Assembly (NCBI GenBank): GCA_017550775.1
Contig: JAFZOA010000733.1
Location: forward strand, 1-8,791
DNA length: 8,791 bases
Reading direction: 5' to 3'
Source: Ruminiclostridium sp.
GTDB lineage: Bacteria; Bacillota_A; Clostridia; Oscillospirales; Ruminococcaceae
The translations under genes and the position numbers were made by a program. Below, piece by piece: positions 1 to 5,550 of the stretch. Positions within the stretch are counted from its first letter, which is position 1; the number at the start of each line of letters is the position of its first letter. The notes under the pieces are model-generated. The model was not told where the DNA came from, searched no databases, and was given only the letters and a program-made list of their open reading frames with translations.

Positions 1-1013
1 GTCACTTCAAAGCCGTGGACAATGTGAGCTTCGGTGTGAAAAAGGGCGAGGTGTTCGGCATCGTCGGGGAGTCCGGCTGCGGCAAGACCACCTGCGGCCG
101 CGCTATAATGAGACTCAGCAGGATAACCTCCGGCGAGATATTCTACAAGGGCGAGCGTATAACCGCGGGAACGCTAAGCCTGCGTGAGGAGCTTTCGGAG
201 CGGCGTTCCGCTCTCGCCGGGCTCAGAAAGAACGGCGACCCCTCGTACGAGAAAGAGCGGGAAAGATTCGTAAAATTCGAGGCGGAACAGCGGGAGAAGA
301 TACAGAACGCCCGTAAAGATGCGAGGCGCGGCAAAAAAGCGATAAGCGACATTCAGATGATCTTTCAGGATCCCATGTCCTCGCTCGACCCGCGCATGAC
401 CGTCCGCTCGATAGTCACTGAAGGACTTGTGATACGCGGAGAGCGTGACAAGAAGATGCTTAATGAGCGGGCAATAGAAGCTCTCGGAAAGGTGGGGCTG
501 CCCCCGCCCTACGCTGACAGATTTCCGCACGAGCTTTCCGGCGGTCAGCGCCAGAGAGTCGGCATAGCGCGGGCTCTCATAATGAAGCCGGAGATTATCA
601 TTGCCGACGAGCCGGTGAGTGCGCTTGATGTTTCGGTGCAGGCGCAGGTCATCAACCTTCTCACCGACCTGAAAAACGAGCTCGGACTTACGATAATCTT
701 TATCGCCCACGATCTGTCGGTGGTGAAGTATTTTTCCGACCGCATCATGGTCATGAACTCGGGGAGAACTATGGAGATAGCGGGAGCCGACGAGCTTTTC
801 GAGCACCCGTATCACCCCTATACGAAGTCGCTTCTGTCCGCGATACCGCTTCCCGACCCGATAGACGAGCAGGGGCGCAAACGAATGGTCTATGACCCGG
901 CGAAGGCGCACGATTACTCGAAGGAGCAGCCGGCGCTGCACGAGGTAAGCCCGGGACATATGGTGCTTTGTAGTAAGCCGGAGCTTGAACGCTACCTGGG
1001 TGAGAAGCAATGA
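1..1013 (+). CDS. oppF: Oligopeptide ABC transporter ATP-binding protein (OppF/DppF type), 5'-truncated
   Basis: This is the cytoplasmic ATPase that powers import of peptides by an Opp/Dpp-type ABC transporter. The reading frame is open to the left edge (in phase from base 3), so the N-terminus lies outside the window; the GTG at 15 is an internal Val codon of the usual 'AVDNVSF' segment, not a start. Counting from base 15, I see Walker A GESGCGKT (residues 18-25), a Q-loop in MIFQDP (about 114-119), the ABC signature LSGGQ (174-178), Walker B ending ADE with catalytic Glu199, and the H-loop His232. The C-terminus has the HPYTKSLLSAIP segment of the oligo_HPY domain, which marks the peptide-transporter subfamily. 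Between the first beta-sheet region and the Q-loop there is a charged insertion of about 60 residues (roughly 53-110), predicted coiled coil. It overlaps the next gene by 4 bases (ATGA), so it is probably near the end of an opp operon. OppF versus DppF cannot be settled here. Confidence 0.93.
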   Translation, partial: HFKAVDNVSFGVKKGEVFGIVGESGCGKTTCGRAIMRLSRITSGEIFYKGERITAGTLSLREELSERRSALAGLRKNGDPSYEKERERFVKFEAEQREKIQNARKDARRGKKAISDIQMIFQDPMSSLDPRMTVRSIVTEGLVIRGERDKKMLNERAIEALGKVGLPPPYADRFPHELSGGQRQRVGIARALIMKPEIIIADEPVSALDVSVQAQVINLLTDLKNELGLTIIFIAHDLSVVKYFSDRIMVMNSGRTMEIAGADELFEHPYHPYTKSLLSAIPLPDPIDEQGRKRMVYDPAKAHDYSKEQPALHEVSPGHMVLCSKPELERYLGEKQ

Positions 1014-1405
1014 GATCCGCAGTCAAGCTCGCCGTAACGCTGATCTCGGCAGCCCTGACTGCGGGAGCGGTTTTCGCGTTCTCGTATTTCCGGGGAAGCA
1101 AAGACCCGGTCTCTGCCGCCTGTGACGGGACATTCATAGCAGCGGTGCTGTTTGCCGGTGCCGGGCTTCTGACGCTTATCGGCAGAGACGGTATGTTCGA
1201 CGGGCTTCGGTACATCGGGCATCTGTTACGAAACATATTTGTGCCGCTCGGAAGCGGTCGGAAAAAGCAGTATCATGAATACAAGGAAAGCCTGCGTAAA
1301 AAACGCGCCGCCGACGGAGCCGACACGGTAAGGTGTCTGCTGGTCAGCGGCGCGGTGATGTTGGTATTATCGCTCGTGCTGCTTGCTTTTCACTATAATT
1401 CTTAA
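1010..1405 (+). CDS. Small membrane protein, DUF3899-like
   Basis: A 131-residue integral membrane protein of unknown function. Hydrophobic segments lie at about residues 5-27, 40-60 and 105-127, giving three probable transmembrane helices. Between the second and third is a basic, soluble stretch with Tyr and Lys/Arg clusters (about 66-104). The pattern of Gly-Arg-Asp-Gly-Met-Phe-Asp after helix 2, a basic loop, then a final helix resembles DUF3899 proteins; this assignment is from memory of the family's shape. The ATG at 1010 overlaps the stop of the upstream ATPase gene (ATGA), so translation is likely coupled; a weak GGGTGAG lies just upstream. It appears to be the last gene of the opp transcript, since the next gene is convergent. 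A role in peptide transport is only suggested by position. Confidence 0.75.
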   Translation: MRSAVKLAVTLISAALTAGAVFAFSYFRGSKDPVSAACDGTFIAAVLFAGAGLLTLIGRDGMFDGLRYIGHLLRNIFVPLGSGRKKQYHEYKESLRKKRAADGADTVRCLLVSGAVMLVLSLVLLAFHYNS

Positions 1406-1407
1406 AT

Positions 1408-1578
1408 CTGTTTTTAGTTTGTATTTTAAAGGTTACAGTTGTGGTCAATTGATATCCTGTAAACAACTACAAGAATTGATCTTCCGGCGCACATACTTTC
1501 GTGCTTCGTCACGATTCAGATATGTCCGCGCAGCGGACACCACAACTGTAAACTGTAACCTGTAAACTCTAAAAACAG
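1408..1578. repeat. MITE-like imperfect inverted-repeat element between convergent genes
   Basis: The left arm (1408-1445) starts CTGTTTTTAG and ends GGTTACAGTTGTGGT. The right arm (1539-1578) starts ACCACAACTGTAA and ends CTAAAAACAG. The arms are reverse complements at both their inner (13 bp) and outer (8 bp) ends, and differ mainly by an extra AACTGTAA-type unit in the right arm. The right arm repeats the motif GTAAACT/TGTAACC, as if short units had been copied. Inside the right arm edge is a perfect 7-bp hairpin (1523-1539). The element is about 170 bp, holds no plausible gene, and fills nearly the whole gap between two convergent genes. No clean target-site duplication is visible. It could be a small non-autonomous mobile element or a bidirectional transcription barrier. 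Confidence 0.55.
1523..1539. repeat. Perfect 7-bp hairpin inside the inverted-repeat element
   Basis: TGTCCGC (1523-1529) and GCGGACA (1533-1539) pair perfectly around a 3-base GCA loop. It directly abuts the right arm of the larger element. There is no T-run on either side, so a classical intrinsic terminator is unlikely. Confidence 0.6.
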
Positions 1579-1586
1579 GTATGGTC

Positions 1587-2441
1587 TTAATTATTCGCCA
1601 CGACCATTGCGGTGCCGTTTGAGGTATAGCTGTCCGAGAAATAGACGCTTTCCGCGCGCTCGTCGGTGACTGTGATATTCGCGCCCGCAATGTCAAACTC
1701 TTCCGAGGAGAGCCCGGGTATTATCAGACCGAACTCCATGACCCGTATATCGAGATCGTAACCGTATTCACGGCTGAAGCTTGCGGCAAGGTCGATATCA
1801 AACCCGGTGAGCCGTCCTTCCGACATATATGTGTACGGCTCAGTCGTGCCGGTAGTCGCCATTTTCAGAACGCCCCTCGCGTTGTCCGTCACTGTTATCT
1901 CGACGGTCTTGTCGCCTCCGTCCTTCCACTTTTCCACAAGGAGATCGTAAGTTCCGTCGGATCTTATCTTTGCAAGATATTCGTTGAATTCGTCACGCAG
2001 AGCCGCGCCGTGTTCAGTCTTCGGGAACGCGAATGCGATCTCGCTTCTTTCGTCCAACCAGCCGAGTATCTTTATATTCCCCGTCTGCGCGACAAGTGAT
2101 CCTGCCTGAGTGTCGGAGCATATAAACGCGTCTATCTGACCCTTGACGACAGCATCTGCCATATCCGCTGCCTTATCGAAAAAGCTTAACGACGCTTCGG
2201 GCATACTCTTTCTGACAATGCCCTCGTAAATGCTTCCCGTCATTACGCCTATGCGTTTGTCGGAATAATAGTCAATGTTCCTTTCCGCGGCGGTATCGGT
2301 CGCGGCGGGATCCGGCTTTGCGCCTCCGTTCTGCCAGCCGTTCATCAGCAGCAGCGCGATCGCTGTGCCGATTGCTGCAAACAGCACTATAACGGATATT
2401 ATGATAATGCCTTTTGTTTTCGGTTTGTTCTGTGTGCTCAT
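1587..2441 (-). CDS. Membrane-anchored solute-binding protein (SBP_bac_3 type), lobes in permuted order
   Basis: An amino-acid-type ABC transporter binding protein of 284 residues. Residues 11-33 form a hydrophobic helix after a Lys-rich start; there is no lipobox Cys, so the protein is probably held by this uncleaved anchor and faces outside. After a short linker (34-60) comes RIGVMTGS (63-70), which in ordinary members begins lobe 2. It is followed by VVKGQIDAF (98-106), FAFPKTEHGAALRDEFNEYL (137-156) and DGTYDLLVEKW (162-172), normally the family's C-terminal end. Only then comes the segment that normally starts the mature protein: LKMATTG (192-198), GFDIDLA (213-219) and ITVTDERAESVYFS. 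The protein stops right after this half. From memory, gut Clostridia have SBP-permease fusions with the same order; here no permease follows. A strong AAGGAGGTG (about 2450-2458) precedes the ATG. It lies 60 bases after the STAS-kinase gene and is probably co-transcribed with it. Confidence 0.85.
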   Translation of the reverse strand: MSTQNKPKTKGIIIISVIVLFAAIGTAIALLLMNGWQNGGAKPDPAATDTAAERNIDYYSDKRIGVMTGSIYEGIVRKSMPEASLSFFDKAADMADAVVKGQIDAFICSDTQAGSLVAQTGNIKILGWLDERSEIAFAFPKTEHGAALRDEFNEYLAKIRSDGTYDLLVEKWKDGGDKTVEITVTDNARGVLKMATTGTTEPYTYMSEGRLTGFDIDLAASFSREYGYDLDIRVMEFGLIIPGLSSEEFDIAGANITVTDERAESVYFSDSYTSNGTAMVVANN

Positions 2442-2459
2442 AATAAAGCACCTCCTTAC

Positions 2460-2493
2460 GATCCGTCGTGGATCCTCGGCAGATAATTGCCGA
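2460..2493. repeat. Two small adjacent hairpins between the STAS-kinase and solute-binding protein genes
   Basis: GATCC (2460-2464) pairs with GGATC (2470-2474), and TCGGCA (2476-2481) pairs with TGCCGA (2488-2493). Both lie in the 60-base spacer, upstream of the SBP ribosome binding site. Neither has a U-run in the minus-strand transcript, so they are not terminators; they could affect RNA processing or stability. Confidence 0.4.
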
Positions 2494-2501
2494 CGGTATG
2501 A

Positions 2502-3686
2502 TCAGGGCAGATCAAACAGCAGCGTATCTGTCTTATATGCAAGAGTTCTGAGTCTGTCTGTCGTGTGTTTTATCCTAAGCCGGAAAAGCTCGGTATTATG
2601 ATCGGTCGTGAGGTCGATAAGGAACAGGAATCTGATACATCCGGCGATCGAGATCTTGTCGCGAAGCTGTGCTATACGATCTTCGTCATCGGTATCGAAG
2701 TAATACCCGATGAAGGTCGCCCACACTCTTTTTGTGGTCTCGGGCTGTACCCCGAGGAATTTTACGCAGTTATCCGGCTCATCCTCGTCGAAGGCAAAGT
2801 AAGACACATATATCGACTGGAGGTCGAATATCGGGTGACCTGCGGCAAGCGTGTCCATATCTATCAGCATCGGCTCGCCGTCCCGCAGCATGACATTTTT
2901 CATCTGTGCGTCGCCGTGGATCACATAGTTTTGCTCCGGCACCGCTTCGATCAGGTCTTTGAGCCGTCCGTACAGATCGGTGTCAAGATACTTCGCCACC
3001 GTATCAAGATAGCCCATCATTTTTTCCTTTGCGGATTCAAGCTTTCCTTCGGGTACAGTCTGACTGTTAACAAGGTGAAGGAACTGTGCGTACTGCTTTG
3101 TTATTTCATCCACATTCCCGGGGTTTTCTATCAGCATGTCGTTGAACGTTCTGGCATTCAGAAGCTCAAACACCGAGCCATAGCTGTCTCCCACGCGGAC
3201 GATATCGTATGAGATAGCGGTCGGTACTCCCGCGACAAGCGCTATCCTTGCGAGCCGCTTTTCGTTTTCTATCATCGAAAGGCTCTCCGGGGACTCATAA
3301 ACTTTAACGATAGTTTCCGGGTCGATGCGGTAGACCGTACCGTAGAAACCTTTTCCGATCACTTCACAGCCGTCCACACTTATCCTGCGGTATGCCTTGC
3401 GGACATCAAGGAGCTCGGTGAAGCCGGTGGTCTCGAAGATCTCGTACACGGCGCGTGACACATTGGTTACGCGTACTTTTTTCCCTGTGGTTTTAGCGAC
3501 TTTCAGAAGCACCCGAAGTCCCGCGCTTGAAATGTATTCAAGATCGTTCGCGTCGAAGGATATCTCCATTCCCGCATTCGCATCAATAGTATCGAATATG
3601 TCCTTCTCGGTCTGAGCGGCATTGGCGGTATCTATCCTGCCTTCAAGGAAAAAAAACAGATTGTTGTTATCGGTCATTGTCTTCAT
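2502..3686 (-). CDS. STAS domain fused to an APH-like (TIGR02172-type) kinase/phosphotransferase
   Basis: A 394-residue cytoplasmic two-domain protein. Residues 1-97 look like an anti-sigma-factor-antagonist STAS domain, with LEGRIDTANA (14-23), the loop DLEYISSAGLRVLL (48-61; Ser53/Ser54 at the usual phosphorylation position) and the ending TTGFTELLDV. Residues 108-394 are an aminoglycoside-phosphotransferase-like kinase: Gly loop GKGFYGTVY (111-119), ATP-contacting Lys128 in IVKVYE, Brenner-type catalytic motif HGDAQMKN (257-264; His257, Asp259, Asn264) and metal-binding IDMD (275-278). All key residues are present, so it is probably active. The substrate is unknown; a drug-resistance role is not supported. 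I chose the ATG at 3686 rather than the GTG at 3695, because that GTG lies within the Shine-Dalgarno GAGGTG, which is then 6 bases from the ATG. It is first in a unit with the solute-binding protein and follows a consensus promoter. The TIGR02172 match is from memory. Confidence 0.88.
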   Translation of the reverse strand: MKTMTDNNNLFFFLEGRIDTANAAQTEKDIFDTIDANAGMEISFDANDLEYISSAGLRVLLKVAKTTGKKVRVTNVSRAVYEIFETTGFTELLDVRKAYRRISVDGCEVIGKGFYGTVYRIDPETIVKVYESPESLSMIENEKRLARIALVAGVPTAISYDIVRVGDSYGSVFELLNARTFNDMLIENPGNVDEITKQYAQFLHLVNSQTVPEGKLESAKEKMMGYLDTVAKYLDTDLYGRLKDLIEAVPEQNYVIHGDAQMKNVMLRDGEPMLIDMDTLAAGHPIFDLQSIYVSYFAFDEDEPDNCVKFLGVQPETTKRVWATFIGYYFDTDDEDRIAQLRDKISIAGCIRFLFLIDLTTDHNTELFRLRIKHTTDRLRTLAYKTDTLLFDLP

Positions 3687-3715
3687 TTCAAGCACCTCGT
3701 TCCGTCATGCCGGTC

Positions 3716-3750
3716 TGTCTGCAATACTGCTCTTCCTGCGAATGCAGACA
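3716..3750 (-). repeat. 8-bp inverted repeat in the STAS-kinase leader
   Basis: TGTCTGCA (3716-3723) and TGCAGACA (3743-3750) are perfect reverse complements with 19 bases between them. The pair lies about 30 bases upstream of the start codon, inside the predicted 5' untranslated RNA, where it could fold next to the ribosome binding site. Confidence 0.45.
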
Positions 3751-3780
3751 GGATCATTTGACTTGATTTCTCGCCGGATG

Positions 3781-3823
3781 CGGCGTAATAAACTAATACG
3801 CCGATATGTTGATATGTGATCGG
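3781..3823 (-). promoter_or_regulatory. Inverted repeats in the STAS-kinase promoter/leader region (possible operator)
   Basis: CGGCGTA (3781-3787) and TACGCCG (3797-3803) form a perfect 7-bp inverted repeat. An overlapping CCGAT (3801-3805) pairs with ATCGG (3818-3822), enclosing two copies of GATATGT. The cluster is just downstream of the predicted transcription start, so it could be a protein-binding site or folded leader RNA. Confidence 0.4.
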
Positions 3824-3826
3824 TGT

Positions 3827-3832
3827 TGTCAA
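3827..3832 (-). promoter_or_regulatory. Second possible -35 box (TTGACA) of the STAS-kinase unit
   Basis: A second perfect TTGACA on the minus strand, downstream of the main promoter. At the right spacing only a poor -10 such as ACATAT (about 3804-3809) is present, so it is a weak tandem promoter at best. Confidence 0.25.
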
Positions 3833-3854
3833 TATGTACTATATTATTAATATC

Positions 3855-3883
3855 ATTATATATCATATTGGAAGAAATGTCAA
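3855..3883 (-). promoter_or_regulatory. Perfect consensus sigma-A promoter of the STAS-kinase/SBP unit
   Basis: On the minus strand, TTGACA (3878-3883) and TATAAT (3855-3860) are separated by exactly 17 bases, a full match to the housekeeping sigma consensus, in very AT-rich DNA. The expected start point near 3848 leaves a leader of about 160 bases before the ATG at 3686. A promoter this strong would usually need some downstream control, and inverted repeats do occur in the leader. Confidence 0.88.
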
Positions 3884-3910
3884 GAATTTTATAGGGTCTT
3901 GCTTCGTATC

Positions 3911-3950
3911 AAAAAGTCCCCCGGTCCTCCGTTGCCGGAAGATCGGGGAC
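3911..3950 (-). terminator. Intrinsic terminator of the SPFH/RHH operon
   Basis: Read on the minus strand, a 15-bp stem (arms 3936-3950 and 3916-3931, with one bulge and two G-U pairs) closes on a GCAA tetraloop and is followed by TTTTT (3911-3915). It lies about 30 bases after the stop of the small RHH gene. It separates the SPFH/RHH transcript from the STAS-kinase promoter immediately downstream. Confidence 0.88.
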
Positions 3951-3979
3951 AAATCGGTATTCTGATGCCACGTCACTGT

Positions 3980-4186
3980 TCAATCGAAGTTTTCCACGTC
4001 TATGTCCGGCGGCGAGTCGATCTCGCTTCCGACATATCCTCCGTTCTTCCGGCGCTGTTTGACGCACTCGGAGAGCAGATACTCGATCTGTCCGTTCACG
4101 GAGCGGAAATCCGCCTCCGCCCAGGCTGCAAGGTCGTTATACAGCTTTTCGGACAGGCGAAGCGGAACTTGCTTCTTTACTGCCAT
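3980..4186 (-). CDS. Small Arc/CopG-like ribbon-helix-helix protein
   Basis: A 68-residue protein with the shape of an Arc-type ribbon-helix-helix DNA-binding protein. Residues 4-11 (KKQVPLRL) would be the DNA-contacting beta strand, 12-25 helix A, and 29-42 (SVNGQIEYLLSECV) helix B, with the usual S-x-N-x-x-I core. The tail (43-68) is first basic, then acidic and probably disordered. Its ATG shares a base with the TAA of the upstream SPFH gene (TAATG), so the two are almost certainly translationally coupled. A terminator follows closely. A natural guess is that it regulates its own operon, possibly through the inverted repeat in the SPFH leader. No toxin partner is present, so a toxin-antitoxin role is not supported. 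Confidence 0.82.
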   Translation of the reverse strand: MAVKKQVPLRLSEKLYNDLAAWAEADFRSVNGQIEYLLSECVKQRRKNGGYVGSEIDSPPDIDVENFD

Positions 4187-5226
4187 TAATATAAGCTCCC
4201 GGAGTTGACCACGGGCTGAGCGTCATGGTTGCCGCAGAGTACAACGAGAAGGTTGGATACCATTACCGCCTTCCGCTCGTCGTCGAGCTCAACGACCTGC
4301 TTTCTGCTGAGCTCCTCCAGCGCCATTTCGACCATTCCGACAGCTCCGTCAACTATAAGCTTTCTCGCGTCTACTACCGCGGAAGCCTGCTGTCTCTGCA
4401 GCATAGCGGCGGCGATCTCGGGCGCGTAAGCGAGGTAGGTTATGCGTGCCTCGACGATCTCAAGACCCGCGTTTCTTACTCTTTCCTGTATTTCGTCCTT
4501 GATGCGGTTAGCGACAACATCGCTCGATCCGCGAAGGCTTCCCTCGTCGGCGATACCGTCGCCGGTGGTGTCAACATTGGGTGCTACGTCGTAGGGGTAG
4601 AGTCTTACAACGTTGCGCAGAGCGGTGTCACACTGGAGGGAGAGGTACTCTTTGTAGTTATCCACGCTGAATACGGCCTTTGCCGTGTCGGTGACTCTCC
4701 ACATTACCGCAATACCGATCTCGATAGGGTTGCCGAGGCAGTCGTTTATTTTCTGCTTTGCGTTATCGAGGGTCATTATTTTGAGGGAGATACGTCTGTC
4801 GTAAGCGGCAGCGGTGGATACGGCGGCTTCGGTCCCGCTTGCTTTGATAAGTGCGACTGCGGCGCTGTTCTGTCCGACGTCACCGCTCTGGCGAAGCTTT
4901 GTGGATGCGGCGGGATTTACCGCGGTACAGAACGGGTTTACGAAGTAGAAGCCGTCGCCCTTGAGGGTCCCGACATACTTACCGAAAAGCGTGAGAACGA
5001 GAGCCTCCTGCGGCTTGAGGACTTTGAGGCCGAGGAACGGGATCCAGCCGATAAACAGCCATATAGCGCAGACAAGAGTGATAAGAGCCCACGGCACCCC
5101 GCCCTCGTTCGCGTCGGTCTTGACAAGGCTCACTATGAAGCCGATAAATGCGCCTATGTAAAGCAGAATGGTTAGCAGCATCATAGGCATACCTGTTTTT
5201 TTCGTAGTATAGATCTTTTCTGTCAT
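4186..5226 (-). CDS. SPFH-domain (stomatin/prohibitin-like) membrane protein
   Basis: A 346-residue membrane scaffold protein of the SPFH superfamily, members of which form oligomeric assemblies and organise membrane microdomains. Two hydrophobic helices (about 15-35 and 46-67) form an N-terminal hairpin. The SPFH region begins at LKVLKPQEALVLTLFGKYVG (67-86) and GDGFYFVNPF, and continues through IGIAVMWRVTDTAKAVFSVD. The later segment with RGSSDVVANRIKDEIQERV, AGLEIVEARITYLAYAPEIA and MLQRQQASAVVDARKLIV is typical of the prohibitin-like helical end. A short Asp/Gly stretch (NVDTTGDGIADEG) resembles a calcium-binding loop. The ATG at 5226 is preceded by AAAGGAG (5236-5242) at 9 bases. It is first in a two-gene operon and is coupled by TAATG to the RHH protein. 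The precise cellular role is unknown. Confidence 0.92.
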   Translation of the reverse strand: MTEKIYTTKKTGMPMMLLTILLYIGAFIGFIVSLVKTDANEGGVPWALITLVCAIWLFIGWIPFLGLKVLKPQEALVLTLFGKYVGTLKGDGFYFVNPFCTAVNPAASTKLRQSGDVGQNSAAVALIKASGTEAAVSTAAAYDRRISLKIMTLDNAKQKINDCLGNPIEIGIAVMWRVTDTAKAVFSVDNYKEYLSLQCDTALRNVVRLYPYDVAPNVDTTGDGIADEGSLRGSSDVVANRIKDEIQERVRNAGLEIVEARITYLAYAPEIAAAMLQRQQASAVVDARKLIVDGAVGMVEMALEELSRKQVVELDDERKAVMVSNLLVVLCGNHDAQPVVNSGSLY

Positions 5227-5242
5227 TGTAAAGCACTCCTTT

Positions 5243-5258
5243 CGGGTATTACGACCCG
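5243..5258 (-). promoter_or_regulatory. Small hairpin next to the SPFH ribosome binding site
   Basis: CGGGT (5243-5247) and ACCCG (5254-5258) form a 5-bp hairpin directly upstream of the AAAGGAG (5236-5242). It could modulate translation start. It is short and may be incidental. Confidence 0.35.
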
Positions 5259-5269
5259 CTTATGTTTTT

Positions 5270-5297
5270 ATATCAAAGTTTATTTCTTTGATATCAA
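5270..5297 (-). promoter_or_regulatory. Inverted repeat at the SPFH transcription start (candidate operator)
   Basis: ATATCAAAG (5270-5278) and CTTTGATAT (5286-5294) are perfect 9-bp reverse complements separated by 7 bases. One arm extends into a 10-bp palindrome TTGATATCAA (5288-5297) that touches the -10 box. This position, over the start point, is typical of a repressor site. The co-encoded RHH protein is an obvious candidate binder, but this is inference. Confidence 0.6.
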
Positions 5298-5298
5298 T

Positions 5299-5327
5299 AT
5301 AGTATCACATTTATTTCTATTTGTCAA
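5299..5327 (-). promoter_or_regulatory. Sigma-A-type promoter of the SPFH/RHH operon
   Basis: On the minus strand TTGACA (5322-5327) is a perfect -35 and TACTAT (5299-5304) a fair -10, with a 17-base spacer in AT-rich DNA. The expected start near 5292 falls inside the inverted repeat and gives a leader of about 65 bases. Confidence 0.8.
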
Positions 5328-5329
5328 TA

Positions 5330-5550
5330 GTTTTTTGAAATTTTTTTGATGTCTGCAAATTTGTCACATCAATCTAAAGACATTAATGCTTTTTCCATGC
5401 CGGAGGTGGGGAAGAAGAAACAGCTTGTTAAAAAGTATGTTTGGTCTGAAGTATGCTTGGTCTGTAACAAGACTGTTCAAGTTCCGTGGTACGGCATGGG
5501 TCCATGCGTCTATGATATTGCTGCGCAAATCCGCTGACTCGGGGTCCATC
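5330..5550. other. Noncoding stretch between the divergent SPFH and methyltransferase genes
   Basis: About 220 bases with no convincing gene. The ORFs here are short, lack a good ribosome binding site and resemble nothing I recognise. It begins AT-rich next to the SPFH promoter and becomes GC-richer toward the methyltransferase. The promoter for the methyltransferase should be in or near it, but I could not identify a convincing -35/-10 pair. It contains a 16-bp tandem duplication (5433-5464). Confidence 0.6.
5433..5464. repeat. 16-bp tandem duplication
   Basis: AAGTATGTTTGGTCTG (5433-5448) is followed directly by AAGTATGCTTGGTCTG (5449-5464), with one mismatch and no spacer. It looks like a recent local duplication in noncoding DNA; a pair of activator sites is possible but unsupported. 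Confidence 0.75.

Noticed and set aside
174..1010. Minus-strand open frame of 278 codons
   Set aside because: It is antisense to the ABC ATPase, which carries all ABC motifs. No recognisable domain.
1523..1539. Intrinsic terminator for either convergent gene
   Set aside because: The hairpin is good but neither strand has a T-run right after it.
2565..3212. Plus-strand open frame of 215 codons
   Set aside because: It is antisense to the kinase domain and matches no family I recognise; a shadow of the real gene.
2502..3686. Aminoglycoside resistance gene
   Set aside because: The kinase core is APH-like, but the STAS fusion and the overall sequence fit a housekeeping or signalling kinase family, not a drug-modifying enzyme.
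3980..4186. Antitoxin of a toxin-antitoxin pair
   Set aside because: The protein is RHH-like, but the only coupled neighbour is an SPFH membrane protein and no toxin-like gene is present.
4225..5175. Plus-strand open frame of 316 codons
   Set aside because: It lies fully inside the SPFH gene on the opposite strand. The SPFH frame has clear family motifs, a good ribosome binding site and a promoter; this one has none.
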